Shown in pieces: positions 34,136 to 43,974 of a stretch of 64,000 bases of DNA. The notes under the pieces are model-generated. The model was given only the letters and a program-made list of their open reading frames with translations. It ran no database searches and was not told where the DNA came from. Position 1 is the first letter of the stretch, and the number at the start of each line of letters is the position of its first letter. Made by a program: the position numbers and the translations under genes. The DNA comes from Petaurus breviceps papuanus (Eukaryota > Chordata > Mammalia > Diprotodontia > Petauridae): contig JAMXIF010000032.1 in the NCBI GenBank assembly GCA_028583685.1, positions 6,040,599-6,104,598 of the forward strand, written 5' to 3'.

Positions 34136-34189
34136 TTTTTATGGCATTTGAAATAAGATCGAATCCAGTTCCCAGCCCATCCTTGCATG

Positions 34190-34387
34190 CTTAGCAAATT
34201 TTCAGATGATGCAAAGCTTGGGTGGGTGGGTATTAACTAACATATTGGAAGACAGGATCAGCATTCAAAAAGATAATCCCAATCCAGTTAAAGTGAAGCT
34301 TAACAGGGATAAATATAAGATCCTACCATTGTGTTAAAAAATAATTTGATAAGAGTATGAAGGGGGCTGTGTTGTTACACAACTGTT

Positions 34388-34428
<41 letters not shown>

Positions 34429-34995
34429 TCTGGAGGTCTTAGTGAACTGCAAGCTTGATATAATTTAATAGTTCCCCAAATCAACATATTCTGAAACCGC
34501 TTTAATGAAGCATAATTTTCAGATCAAAGAAGGCACTAATCCTACTGTGTTCATCTCTAATCACAACATATATCAAATACTATATTCAGTTCTGGGTGCT
34601 ATGATTTAGCAAAGAAATTGACAAAATGAACCTACATGGTGATGGGAAAATAATGTAAGGGTCAGTTGAGTGAAGTGAGATGTTTTAACATGGAAAATAT
34701 AAGACTGGGGGTGGTTCATAGCAGCTGTCCAAATACTTGACGGGCTGACACACAGAAGAGGGTTTAGATGTGTTCTGCTTGGCCCCAGAAGGCATAATTA
34801 GGAGAAAGAGGTAGAAGTTTCAGAGAGGCAAATTTCAGCTCAATAATTGGAAAGAAGTCTGAACAATTAGAATTGTTCAAAAGTGGAACGCATTGCCTTA
34901 AAAGATAATGAGTTTTTTATAAGCTAGATGTCTTGGACCTGAGATTAGGTGATTGACCTCTTGTCAAGTGTGCTATAAACAGATTCTTATTCAGA
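34190..34995 (+). repeat. L3/CR1 LINE, ORF2 end
   Basis: 'aaattttcagatgatgcaaagcttggg' is the region after the RT YADD-type core ('FADDTKLG'). It runs to 'gttctgcttggccccagaaggcataattagg' and 'gttcaaaagtggaacgcattgcc'. A (GT)n run at 34389-34422 has expanded inside it. Third part of the long L3. Confidence 0.85.
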
Positions 34996-34999
34996 TTTT

Positions 35000-35640
35000 G
35001 GTTGGATTGAATTGTAATAACCTCCTAGTCAGTTTCCCTGTCTCAAGTGTCTCTCCTCTTCCATCCATCCTCCACTCAACTGCCCAAGGGCAGGTCTGAC
35101 AATGTCACTCTCTTACTCAATAACACCAGTGGCTCCCTATCATCTCCAGGATCAAATAGAAAATGCTTTGTGGCATTTAAAACCTTTTACCACCTGACAT
35201 CTCCCTACCTTTCCAATCTTTTATGCTTTATTCCTTTCTACATACTTATGACCTAATGGCACTGGACTTGCTGTTTCTCATACAGAACACTCCATCTCCT
35301 AATAGTGAACATTTTCTCTGACTGTTACCCATGTGTAAAATGCTTTCCCTTCTCATTTCCAAATCCTAGAATCCTTGGCTTTCTTTAAGATTCAACATCA
35401 ATCGTACCTTGTGCATGAGACCTTTTTCTGTCCTCCTCTTCCTCCACATTGCTAGTGCCTTCCCTTTGAGATTACTTCCCACTTACACTGTATGTATCCT
35501 ATGTATATGTGTTTTCTTGTTGGCACCCCCTTTAGAATGTGAGCTCCCTGAGGGCAGGGATCCTGTTTTTGCCTTTCTTTCTGTCTCCAGGGCTTACTTC
35601 AGATACACAGGATAGGTACTTAACACTAATTTAGTAAATT
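35000..35640 (+). repeat. L2 LINE, ORF2 end and 3' region
   Basis: 'ctcttactcaataacaccagtggctccctatcatctccaggatc', 'tttaaaaccttttaccacctgac', then 'aatgtgagctccctgagggcagggatcctg'. Sense, about 640 bp. Confidence 0.9.
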
Positions 35641-35642
35641 TT

Positions 35643-35890
35643 CAATGAGGCAGGTAGGTGGCAAAGTGGGTAGAGCTTTGGACCCACCTGGATTTCGAAA
35701 AAGCTTGAATTCCTATTTAGACGAGGCCTCGGGCAAGTCACTTACCTCCCTATGTTTCAGTTTTATCATCTATAAAATGGCAATAATAACAGTGCCTACC
35801 TCCTAGGTTGAAAGGATAAAATGAGATATTTTTAAATAACTTCAAACCTTAAAGTACTATATTGTGACTCCTACTACTATTACTCCTGTT
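35643..35890 (+). repeat. MIR, nearly complete
   Basis: 'gaggcaggtaggtggcaaag', 'cgggcaagtcacttacctccc', 'ataaaatggcaataataacagtgcc', 'aagtactatattg'. Confidence 0.85.
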
Positions 35891-36009
35891 GTTGACTGAA
35901 TGCATGAATAAACAAATGAATGGGGGATAATTGTGAGTTCCTTTCCAACTCTGAGTTCCTATGATTCCTCATTGATAAAATGAAGATATAGATAAGATGA
36001 CAATTAAAG

Positions 36010-36200
36010 TTAGTTAGTAAACAAATAAGCATTCATTAAACAACTAGTATATTACACACACTGCCCTAGGCACTGGTGACTTTCATTCTATTGGAGGAGA
36101 CAACAGATATGTAAATAAGTATATATAAAATAAACACAGAGTGAGTTTGGAGAGTGGAGAATCGCAAAAGGCTTCATGTACCAAAGTCCCTTCTAACTCA
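36010..36200 (-). repeat. L2 LINE 3' end, antisense
   Basis: 'aataagcattcattaaacaactag', 'ctgccctaggcactgg', 'attctattggaggagacaacag'. Confidence 0.7.
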
Positions 36201-36440
36201 AAATCCCACACTTCATGATCCTATGTACCATCTGGTTATCTTATCTTGCTATGGCAAGATATTTTCTTACCTGAAGGGAGTGGGAAGGACTAGTTAGCCG
36301 CTTAGAATCACATAATGGAATCACCCCTTCATCAGAGGAGATGAAAATAGACACTGATATGAAAAGTCCTAGTAGTTGGGTTACTTAGCTCTCAAAATAT
36401 ACCTTGTACCTGTGGTATATGAGGTACTTGACTTAGCTTG

Positions 36441-37579
36441 TGTAATGCCAAGCAAAGGCAACTTCCCAAGGTTCAAAATACCAGCAGAGCTGCTCTCTAT
36501 TTTATTCAGTGACAAATTAAGAACAGAGAAAATCAAAATATAGCATAATTCAAAATACAGCATTCACCAAGTGTAATTCAATCAAGTACTACTCCACCCC
36601 TGGACATTACATTCATTTAATCAATCACAAAGTCCCTCTTCTAAATACTACTCCACCCCTAGGCAGTACATTCATTTAGTCAATCACAAAGCCCCTCTTC
36701 TCAAAAGGAGATTAGTTTCCAATCACTAGTAAAGTACATTCATTTGTTCAATCACAGAGCACAAAAAAGTCAAAAGTTCCTCACCCTTGGATCACAACTG
36801 AATCTACCTCAGAGTTATAACAAGCTTAAGCACAGCTTTTAACACCCAAAGAGAGGTCTTTTCTTCATCTTGACTGAGCCAAGTTCTCAGCAATCTTTGT
36901 TCCTGGGGAGACAAAGCTTAGCAAGGCCACAAGATACATTGCCAGTGTCTTCATTAATTTATTCTCTGTCTGCAGAACAGTCCCAGGACCCCTGAAAACA
37001 TTAGCAAAACCCTCTTCCAGTATTTCTGTAAACATACAACAAGAAAATCCTTTTTCAGGGCTTCTGAACCAACAGCAAGCTTCCAGGACCTCTGGAATGC
37101 AACAACAGCATTGGCCTTCGCCAGTGGACAGTACTCACTCTTTGTTTGCAGAACAGTCTCTGGAGCTCTGAACCAACAGCCAGGTTCCAGAACCTCTGCA
37201 ACAACAGGACTGTCCTTCACCAGTGGAAAAATCTGGCAAAACAACATCAAAACAGACAAAGTACCAGCATAACAGCCATGTCTCCTCAGTCCTTGGAAGT
37301 TCTGGGTGGCAGCTCTCAAAAGTCCTGGGCAATTCCACACTGGCCCTCAGCAATCCTCTCTGTCTCTCTCTGCCTCCAAGATGGTGCTTCCAAAAAGTTC
37401 TTCTGTCTCTCTCTTTGCTTGTGTCTCTCTAAATTTATGTCACCAGCTCCTCCCAGTTCAGCACTCTCTTTTCACATCACCAAGTCCATCCCACAAGTGG
37501 GATTCACAAGCTCTGGGTTTTAACAGAATCTAAAAACTAAGCCAATACAGGGGAATCTTGAAATTCCATTGCTATTACA
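36441..37579 (-). mobile_element. Long LTR fossil with two tandem-repeat blocks
   Basis: 1139-bp unit bounded by TGTAATGCC...CTATTACA and a 5-bp target duplication GCTTG (36436-36440, 37580-37584). On the minus strand it starts TGTAATAGCAATGG, like the other TGTAAT LTRs here, and has an AATAAA signal near 36500. It holds a 59-bp-period repeat (from about 36587, second copy at 36646, partial third near 36731) and a second block of about 100-bp period between 36960 and 37230. No retroviral genes seen. Confidence 0.85.
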
Positions 37580-37611
37580 GCTTGGAGGTAGGTGGAAGAG
37601 ATAAGCTGGGC

Positions 37612-37780
37612 CTGTAATCAGTCAGTCAATCCAGCAAGAATTTATTAAGCATCTACTAAGTATCAGGGGGTACTTGTGGTGCCAGAAATACAAATACAAA
37701 TAATGAAGCATTCCATACTCTAGAACTAACATTGGAATGAAGGAATAAAGAGTACATGCAGGATAAGTATAAAGATAAAT
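37612..37780 (-). repeat. L2 LINE 3' end, antisense
   Basis: 'agcaagaatttattaagcatctactaagtatcagg' then loosely 'gcattccatactctagaac'. Short copy. Confidence 0.65.
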
Positions 37781-37784
37781 TTTG

Positions 37785-38560
37785 ACAACAATAATTTATT
37801 AGTGACCTACTATGTGTCTGTGTTAGATGTTGAGAATATAATAAAGGCAAAAAACAGTCTGTACTCTGATGGAGCTCACAGTTTAATGTGGGAAGACGAC
37901 ACCTAAATAATTCTCTCTCTCTCCTCTGTCTCTGTTTCTGTCTCACTCTCTCTGTCCCTCTCTCTCTGTCTCTGTCTCTCCTCTGTCTCTCTCTCTCCTC
38001 TTCTCTCTCCCCTCTCTTTCTCTCTCTCCCCCACATATATACATACATACTTAAAATGTGTATTTGTATTATATATACATATACACATATATGCATGCAT
38101 ATAGATAGATACATGTATATTATATGCATATATCACAAATATATTATATTTAAACATAATATAATAAATGGGATATAATCTTAGAAGGCATTGGCATTAT
38201 GTGGAACAGGGAAAGCCTCTTTTGGGGGGTAGAAGGTGTGATTTTAGTTGGGATCTGAAGGAACCCAGAAGATGAAGATGAAGAAGTGTAGAACTCCAGG
38301 ACTAGCAGTCAGTCAGTTAAAATTCATAGACTTGGGAGGTTAAGCATTTTATGTGAGGAACAATGAGACCAGTGTTATGGGATCCCAGGATACATGGGGA
38401 GAGGGGAGTGAATAAGATGGAGGTAGACTTAAAAAGGTAGGAGGAGGCAAGGTTATGAAGAGGTTTGAAAGCCAATAGCATCTCATAGTTGATCCTGGCA
38501 TTAATGGGGGTCAATGACAAGAACATATACAGGATAAATGTGAAGAGAATGACACAAATA
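37785..38560 (-). repeat. L2 LINE antisense with internal microsatellite
   Basis: Head 'ataatttattagtgacctactatgtg' and 'gatggagctcacagtttaatgtggg', then a pyrimidine/AT tract (37908-38165), then 'agaaggtgtgattttagttgggatctgaag' and the RT end (minus-strand block LLAFKPLHNLASSYL). The simple sequence sits where L2 normally has an AC/AT-rich segment. Confidence 0.85.
37908..38165. repeat. (CT)n-rich then AT/ATGT-rich simple sequence
   Basis: 37908-38033 is nearly pure pyrimidine (CTCT, CTGTCT). 38034-38165 is TATA/CATA-rich. The 157-codon minus-strand frame across it (Arg-Glu-rich) is a repeat artefact. Confidence 0.95.
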
Positions 38561-39640
38561 AGTATGAGGTAGCTCTTGCGAGAGGACGTTAGCGTTTGGC
38601 GGTCATCGGGAAAGGCTTCATGTCGAAGGCAGTTCCTGAGCTGTGCCTTGAAGGCTTCCCTTCTATGATTCTATGAGGCAAAGGTGAAAGAGTGTATTCT
38701 GTTCCTGGAGGATGGTGTAATGGAAATGCAAATTTCAAGATCTTCCCTGCCCCTAGGCTCAAGTGCACCTGGAGCCTGGGGTGGGAGGCTGGTTTTTCAG
38801 TAGATGCTTCTTGATTGGCCAGTGAGTCAATAAGGTTGTTACATTCTCTGAGCCAGGAGAAGGCTATATAAGCCCTGATGTGAGGCTTTGTTTGGGGGCT
38901 CACTTTGAGAAGTGTTCTGTGATTTGATATGGATTCTGGGAAGCCATTGTCCAGAGCCCCCCGGCTTTGAAAAACCCAGATGTTGAAACCCAGATGTTGA
39001 TTTGGTATGGATGTAATGGTTGGACAGTTTGGAAAGCTGTCTACTTGATCTGTTTCTGTCTTGATAATTCTGCCTGTATACTTTGAAGTTCAGGGTGCTG
39101 ACCTTTTTCCCCTGAACGAGGTAAATGATATATGTTTGACTGATTAAAGTAAGCTTGTTAACCCATTTTGAGTTGCTTTCCTTTAACAAAGCAGACATAA
39201 GAACCTGTGGTGGCAGCAACCCTGAGGACGCTTAGGGTGCTTGCTGCCACAGATGGCAAGGAGATGAGAGGAACAGAGCAACAGGGAGAATGGTGGAGAG
39301 TAGGAAGGAAAATGATTCTTTAATGTCATTGGCACGGGGAATTAGTCAGCTGAAAATGTGGGAAGGGAGTTAATGCATAATGAGGCTGGAATGAGAGGGG
39401 GGACCAGGTTGTGAAGGACTTCATAAGTTCAGAAGACAAGTTTATATTTGTTCAATAGAGGCAATAGGGAGCCATTGGTGTTTATCAAGTAGAGGAATGA
39501 CCTGGTCAAACCTGTGTTTTAGGAAAATGATGCAAAGGATGACTTGGAGTGGTAAGAGAATTAAGGCATGGAAACCTTCTTTAGGGATGCTGCTTCAATA
39601 TTTTAGTCAAGTGGTGATGGAAGGCTGAACGACAGCTAGA
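38561..39640 (-). repeat. L2 LINE antisense, split by a solo LTR
   Basis: 38561-38710 ('gggaaaggcttcatgtcgaagg', 'agagtgtattctgttcc') and 39257-39640 ('aggttgtgaaggacttcataag', 'gcaatagggagccattggtg', 'tgacctggtcaaacctgtg') are successive antisense L2 segments around the LTR. Confidence 0.85.
38716..39251 (+). mobile_element. Solo LTR fossil (family B)
   Basis: 536-bp unit TGTAATGGAAATG...GCTGCCACA with a 5-bp target duplication GATGG (38711-38715, 39252-39256) in antisense L2. It has a TATA-box region GGCTATATAAGCCC (about 38862) and a 15-bp doublet (AAACCCAGATGTTGA, twice near 38970-39000). It shares its 3' half with the LTR at 19488. No interior. Confidence 0.92.
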
Positions 39641-39644
39641 GGTA

Positions 39645-40420
39645 AATACTTAACATCAGCACCAGGTTGTAGGATAGCTACTCTTAAGATCTTTGATCCC
39701 TTTTTCCCTCTAGATCCAACCATCTACCAGCCTGTGGCCTAATGAGTCAGAGAGAAGTTACCTTGGTCCAATTGGCCCAAAGCTTAAATTTCAAGTGTTT
39801 TACAGTGTTGCCTGATGACTGATTATCTTGATTCTAAACATGCTGAGTTACATATACTCAGTGTGAGGCATGACAGTTTACCTGTCATGCCTCATTAACA
39901 TTCGAAGGAGAGTAGTGGATAAATCAGCATGTACTTTGCTCAATATTTATCCCTTGCAGAATACACAGAGAAAAGGCACTCAGATCATTTGCTGAACATA
40001 TCTAGTTTATTTTCCTGGCACATTCTATTATGGGTAGGATTTCCCTGACTCTGCCCTGAATCTTCATCACTCCTGAGCCTGAGATAGCCACCTCCAGAAG
40101 CTGTGGCACCTGATAAAAGAAGAGGGTGGTTGGTTTTTATTTTTTAATTTTTAAAAATATCTTGGAGTTTGGTTTCTCTAAATCACTGTGATGCAGGGTG
40201 GTCACAGGTCACATTTAACTGGTGCAGTTGCCTGTGAGAAATGTTAAACATGAACTATAAATAATGCAGTTGCTGCTGCCTTTGATTTCAGGGACTTTAG
40301 GAATTTGCCGCATTACAGAACAAAATGCAAGGGTGTCGACATTGGCACCTTGCATGACTTTTCCAGAACTGTTCCAACTGTGATTTTTAGTTTAACTAAT
40401 TACCCTTCCTTCATAACAAG
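39645..40420. other. Low-copy stretch with a perfect hairpin
   Basis: Apart from an LTR-like border block at about 39690-39713 shared with 16207-16260, I name no repeat. It contains the inverted repeat at 39864-39894. No exon identified. Confidence 0.4.
39864..39894. repeat. Perfect 13-bp inverted repeat, 5-nt loop
   Basis: TGAGGCATGACAG (39864-39876), loop TTTAC, then CTGTCATGCCTCA (39882-39894). Pairing is perfect over 13 bp. Not a bacterial-type terminator. Role unknown. Confidence 0.95.
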
Positions 40421-40424
40421 AGCT

Positions 40425-40630
40425 CACATTTATTTAGTACTTTTGGTTTGCAAAGGGGTAGCTTCCCAACAACTTTATAGGATAGGTGGTGAACATAGCA
40501 TCCTAATTTTGTAGGTAGGAGAAAGGAAGGGCAGAGAACATAAGGGACATGCCTCTAGACACACACCTACTAGGTATTAGAGACAGAATTTGAATCCAGA
40601 TCCTTTGACTGACAACTCTAGTGTTCTTTC
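40425..40630 (-). repeat. MIR, antisense
   Basis: 'gctcacatttatttagtac', 'tttgtaggtaggagaaagg', 'gaatttgaatccagatcc'. Confidence 0.75.
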
Positions 40631-40638
40631 TACTAAAT

Positions 40639-40839
40639 TAATGGTTCTTAAAATGTCATCTGGACACAAGAGTTCTACAGGGGTATCAAAGTCAAACCTA
40701 TTTTCATAATAATACTGATATTTTAATTTTTAATAGGGTAAACGTTGATAGTGATAATGTATACAAACAAAAGTTCTTTGGATTCTCAATTTTTAATCAC
40801 ATACAGGGGTCCTAAGATCAGAAAGTTTAAGAACTACTG
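40639..40839 (+). mobile_element. hAT (Charlie-type) nonautonomous transposon
   Basis: 201 bp bounded by terminal inverted repeats TAATGGTTCTTAAA and TTTAAGAACTACTG (related to the CAGTGGTTCTCAA end of hAT-Charlie elements) and an exact 8-bp target duplication TACTAAAT (40631-40638, 40840-40847), the size hAT elements make. Internal 'caaaagttctttggattctcaat' and 'acaggggtcctaag' support the call. Too short to code for a transposase. Confidence 0.85.
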
Positions 40840-40859
40840 TACTAAATTAATCAAGCATT

Positions 40860-41900
40860 TATAAAACAGTATATACCAGGAACCATGCAGCAATCCTGTA
40901 TTCTAAACCTATTAAATTCAAGCTAAGTTTTAAAATACCTTAGGATTCATCATTTATCTTGGAAGAATAATTAAATTACCCCTGAATCCTTTAAACTTTA
41001 TTTTAATCTAATTAATTAGAAATATACAACAATTTTAGGAGGGACAAAGTTACCTCATATTCTAACATGAAGAAATCTATACCTCTCTTGTACTTGTTGC
41101 ATTAAATGGTTTAGTGGCATATAGGTAATTAATAGCACATGCTACCTTTTATTTGAAGAGCTTTTATTCTCTCCCCCCTTCCAAAAAAAATATGAGCACA
41201 CTAATGGGTATACCAGTTGTCAGAAGAAGCTTACAGACTTAAATACCTAGCTCTTACTCCAACTAAACCTTTTCCTACAAGATGGGATTCTGGGAGGGGG
41301 GAGAATACTGTGAGTATCAGTCAAATGAAGCTGCCTATTTCCCAGGATCTCAGGGTAGCTGGTTATCAACTACTCCTTAACTCTTTCCCTGCATGGGTGG
41401 TACTGGGCTCAGTATCTGTCTATGGGTTCTGACTGTATTTCCTAATCAAATTCCTTGGTTTATGTGTCCACCTACTTAGATATCCCTTCCTACATTTTTT
41501 CAGCTGACTAATGCCTGTGCCAATGGCATTTAAGAAACAACTGGACAAGAGAGAAGGTAGTAAAAAGATTTATTGCTCCCATGGTAACGTAGAACTCACT
41601 TTCCATGGGATCCTGGGTCCCACTGTCTCCCAAAAGTAGAAACTGTTTCTGGGTTGGAGTCTGAATATTTTTTCTCCTGCTTTAGGGATCAGAGCTGACC
41701 TGGAAGCCAGTGACCTGTTTTAGACATCCTGCCTACCCATGAAATAGGAAATGGATACAGTTAGCTCACCTCCCATTGTCTACACCAAAATTAGAGGGTG
41801 ACGTAGAAACTTGCAGCAACCCTTTTGGTCTAGATGTATGGACAAATAGGGCAGCAGGATGTCAGCTCTGGGAGTGACAGCCCAAAAAGGAAATTAGCGA
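40860..41900. other. Unassigned stretch, short L2 trace at left
   Basis: 40850-40910 resembles an antisense L2 head. 41540-41900 contains 'aaaaagatttattgctccc', as in antisense LTR ends, but no borders or duplication could be found. Confidence 0.35.
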
Positions 41901-41904
41901 CCTT

Positions 41905-42065
41905 ATATTCTAACCATCATTTTATAGATAAGCAATCTGAGCCCTAGAAAAGTTAAGTGAGTTGCCCAAGGTCACACAGGTGGTAAATGGCAGAGCCGCA
42001 GTTAGAACCCAGGTGCTCTGCCTCCATACTTTATGCCACATGACTGTATTGCAGTATATCCCTGC
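41905..42065 (-). repeat. MIR, antisense
   Basis: 'attttatagataagcaatctgagcc', 'gttgcccaaggtcacacaggtgg', 'gaacccaggtgctctgcc'. Confidence 0.85.
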
Positions 42066-42289
42066 AGCCCCTGTGCTGAAATAGAAAACTAATAAAATAC
42101 CCTGGAGGCTAATTCCCAAGTAGCACAGCCTGACTATTAAATTTAATGCTGACAGCAGAAGGCGGGGCAAACAGCCCCAGGAGCCAGTGTACCCCTCTCT
42201 GTTACCTTTAAGAAAGTCATGTGGGCATGTGTCCTGCATCACTGTCTTGCTACAAATATAGTCATCAAATCCCATCTCTAAATCACGGA

Positions 42290-42640
42290 GGATTCACATA
42301 TTGTCTTGCCCCTCTTTGTCTCACTGCAGCAGGGAATTGTAATCCTTCTCTCCATATAAAAAAAATATTGATTGCATGCTAAAAAAACTGGCTCTTTTAA
42401 AAATAGCAGGCTGCTGAGTCATTCACTCAGACTGTGGGTTAATTGGAGCAGCTAGGGCAAGGCCTAATGCCTCCACTCTATCTTACAGAGGGTTTTGCTT
42501 TAAGAAGCAAGCTAACCCTAATCAGACGGTGCTAAGAAGCTGCTTTTCTAGAACGAGGAAGAATCCGACCAGGTGAATTAAAGTGAATTATGTAATTGTG
42601 ACTCATAACAAATTAGTAAGTCCCATTCTTCATCATTGGT
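42290..42640. promoter_or_regulatory. Candidate enhancer-like conserved element
   Basis: Repeat-free 350 bp with a dense set of factor-like words: MEF2 consensus TTAAAAATAG (42397-42406), a MAF/AP-1 element TGCTGAGTCA (42412-42421), followed by a second TCACTCA word, and homeodomain-like TTAATT and TAATTG words around 42435 and 42588-42598. Motifs are seen directly; regulatory activity and conservation are inference. Confidence 0.35.
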
Positions 42641-42949
42641 GCACTTCTAAGAGAAACAAGAAACAATTTCATATATCTACCAAATGATGCAACCAGATCG
42701 CCATTAAACTATAAGGAGGGAGAAGGGGATAGTAATAAGGACACAGTGCCCTGTATCTCTGCAATAGATCTCTCTCTCTCTCATACCTGTCTATCTATTT
42801 GGCCATATATGTCTATGTACAAATATATGCATATAAACACACATAACTATGTACTCTGATAAGTTCTACTATAGGTTATCTACAGAATTGAATGTAATCA
42901 TCTGGATTGGGGTGAATAAACTATTGAGTGAAGGACAAATCCATTTCAC

Positions 42950-43080
42950 TGCCTGATTTGTACAATAAAACTTTATTTCTTTATTTTAATATAGAAACCA
43001 TTCTTAGCTCATTGGCCATACAAAAAACATGAGTCAGGACAGAACTGGTTCACAGGCTGTAGTTTTTTGACCTCTAATCT
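42950..43080 (+). mobile_element. hAT transposon end remnant
   Basis: 'acaataaaactttatttctttat' and 'ttggccatacaaaaaacatgag...ggttcacaggctgtagttttttgacctct' match the terminal part of a hAT family (ends like 'gggccgtagtttgccgacccctg'). Only one end is visible. Confidence 0.55.
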
Positions 43081-43479
43081 GGAAAGCAGCATTTTTGTCT
43101 ACTTCGTTTTTACCTATGTTGAAAGCTACATGACATTCCTTGGAGTTGAAAATCTCTTCCAGAAAGCTTTTTTTCCTAGGCTTGCTGCAACTTGCATGAC
43201 ATCAACAATGTGAAGAAACTAGAGGAATCATTCTTCAACATGGTCTCTGTCTTGGATCTCTTTCATTGTAATGGTGAGCCTACTGTTTTGTGCTTCCCAT
43301 GGAATTCATAATAAGTCATCTAACCATAACAAATAAGATTTATCTTGTTATATTGATAAATGATAAAAAAAGATTATCACCATTACTATATCTTTCCTGG
43401 AATCATGAATATTTTTGATATATGGATTGAAAATCTCATGGACTAGAATTATATAGGGAAAATTAGCTCAAGATAATAG

Positions 43480-43970
43480 AATTTAAAAAATCTGTTTATT
43501 TCTCCCCAATTATGTGTCAAAACACTTTTTTTAACATTTGCTTTTTTTTTGTATTTTGAGTTCCAAATTCTATCCCTCCTTTCCTTACTCCTCTCCCCCT
43601 CCCTGAGGTAGTAAGCAATCAGATATAGGTTATACATGTCCACTCATGTAAAAAATTTCCATATTAATAATTTTGCATAAGAAGATTTGAATAATATAAG
43701 AAGAATGAAATTGAAAAAATAGCATGCTTCAGTCTGTATTCAAACAATATCAGTCCTTTCTCTGGAGAGAGATAGTATACTTCATCATTATTCCTTTGAG
43801 ATTGTCTTGAATCATTGTATTTCTGAGAATAGCTAAGTCATTCACAATTCATCATACAGTATTACTGTTACTGTATACAACATTCTCTGGGTTCTGTTCA
43901 CTTCACATTGCATCAGTTCATGTAAGTCTTTCTAGGTTTTTCTGAAATCATCCTGCTTGTTACAAGAATA
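43480..43970 (-). repeat. L1 LINE 3' end, antisense
   Basis: 'tttgagttccaaattctatccctcc', 'gtaagcaatcagatataggttatacatg', 'gcatcagttcatgtaagtctttctaggtttttctgaaatc' match marsupial L1 3' sequence. It is truncated before the ORF2 FIAALF block. Confidence 0.8.
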
Positions 43971-43974
43971 CAGA

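Noticed and set aside
36580-36760. Regularly spaced repeats that might suggest a CRISPR array
   Set aside because: Direct tandem repeats inside an LTR of a vertebrate genome, with no unique spacers of constant length.
36954-37533. Overlapping frames of 69-128 codons on both strands
   Set aside because: All lie in the long LTR, and the repeats within it explain the repeated peptide segments.
37656-38129. 157-codon minus-strand frame, the longest in the window
   Set aside because: It crosses a CT/AT simple-sequence tract in an antisense L2. Composition is Arg/Glu repeats plus Tyr/Ile/Cys from the AT part.
40289-40400. Possible exon after 'ctgcctttgatttcag' acceptor-like sequence
   Set aside because: No donor, no recognisable peptide, and the 69-codon frame extends into an antisense MIR.
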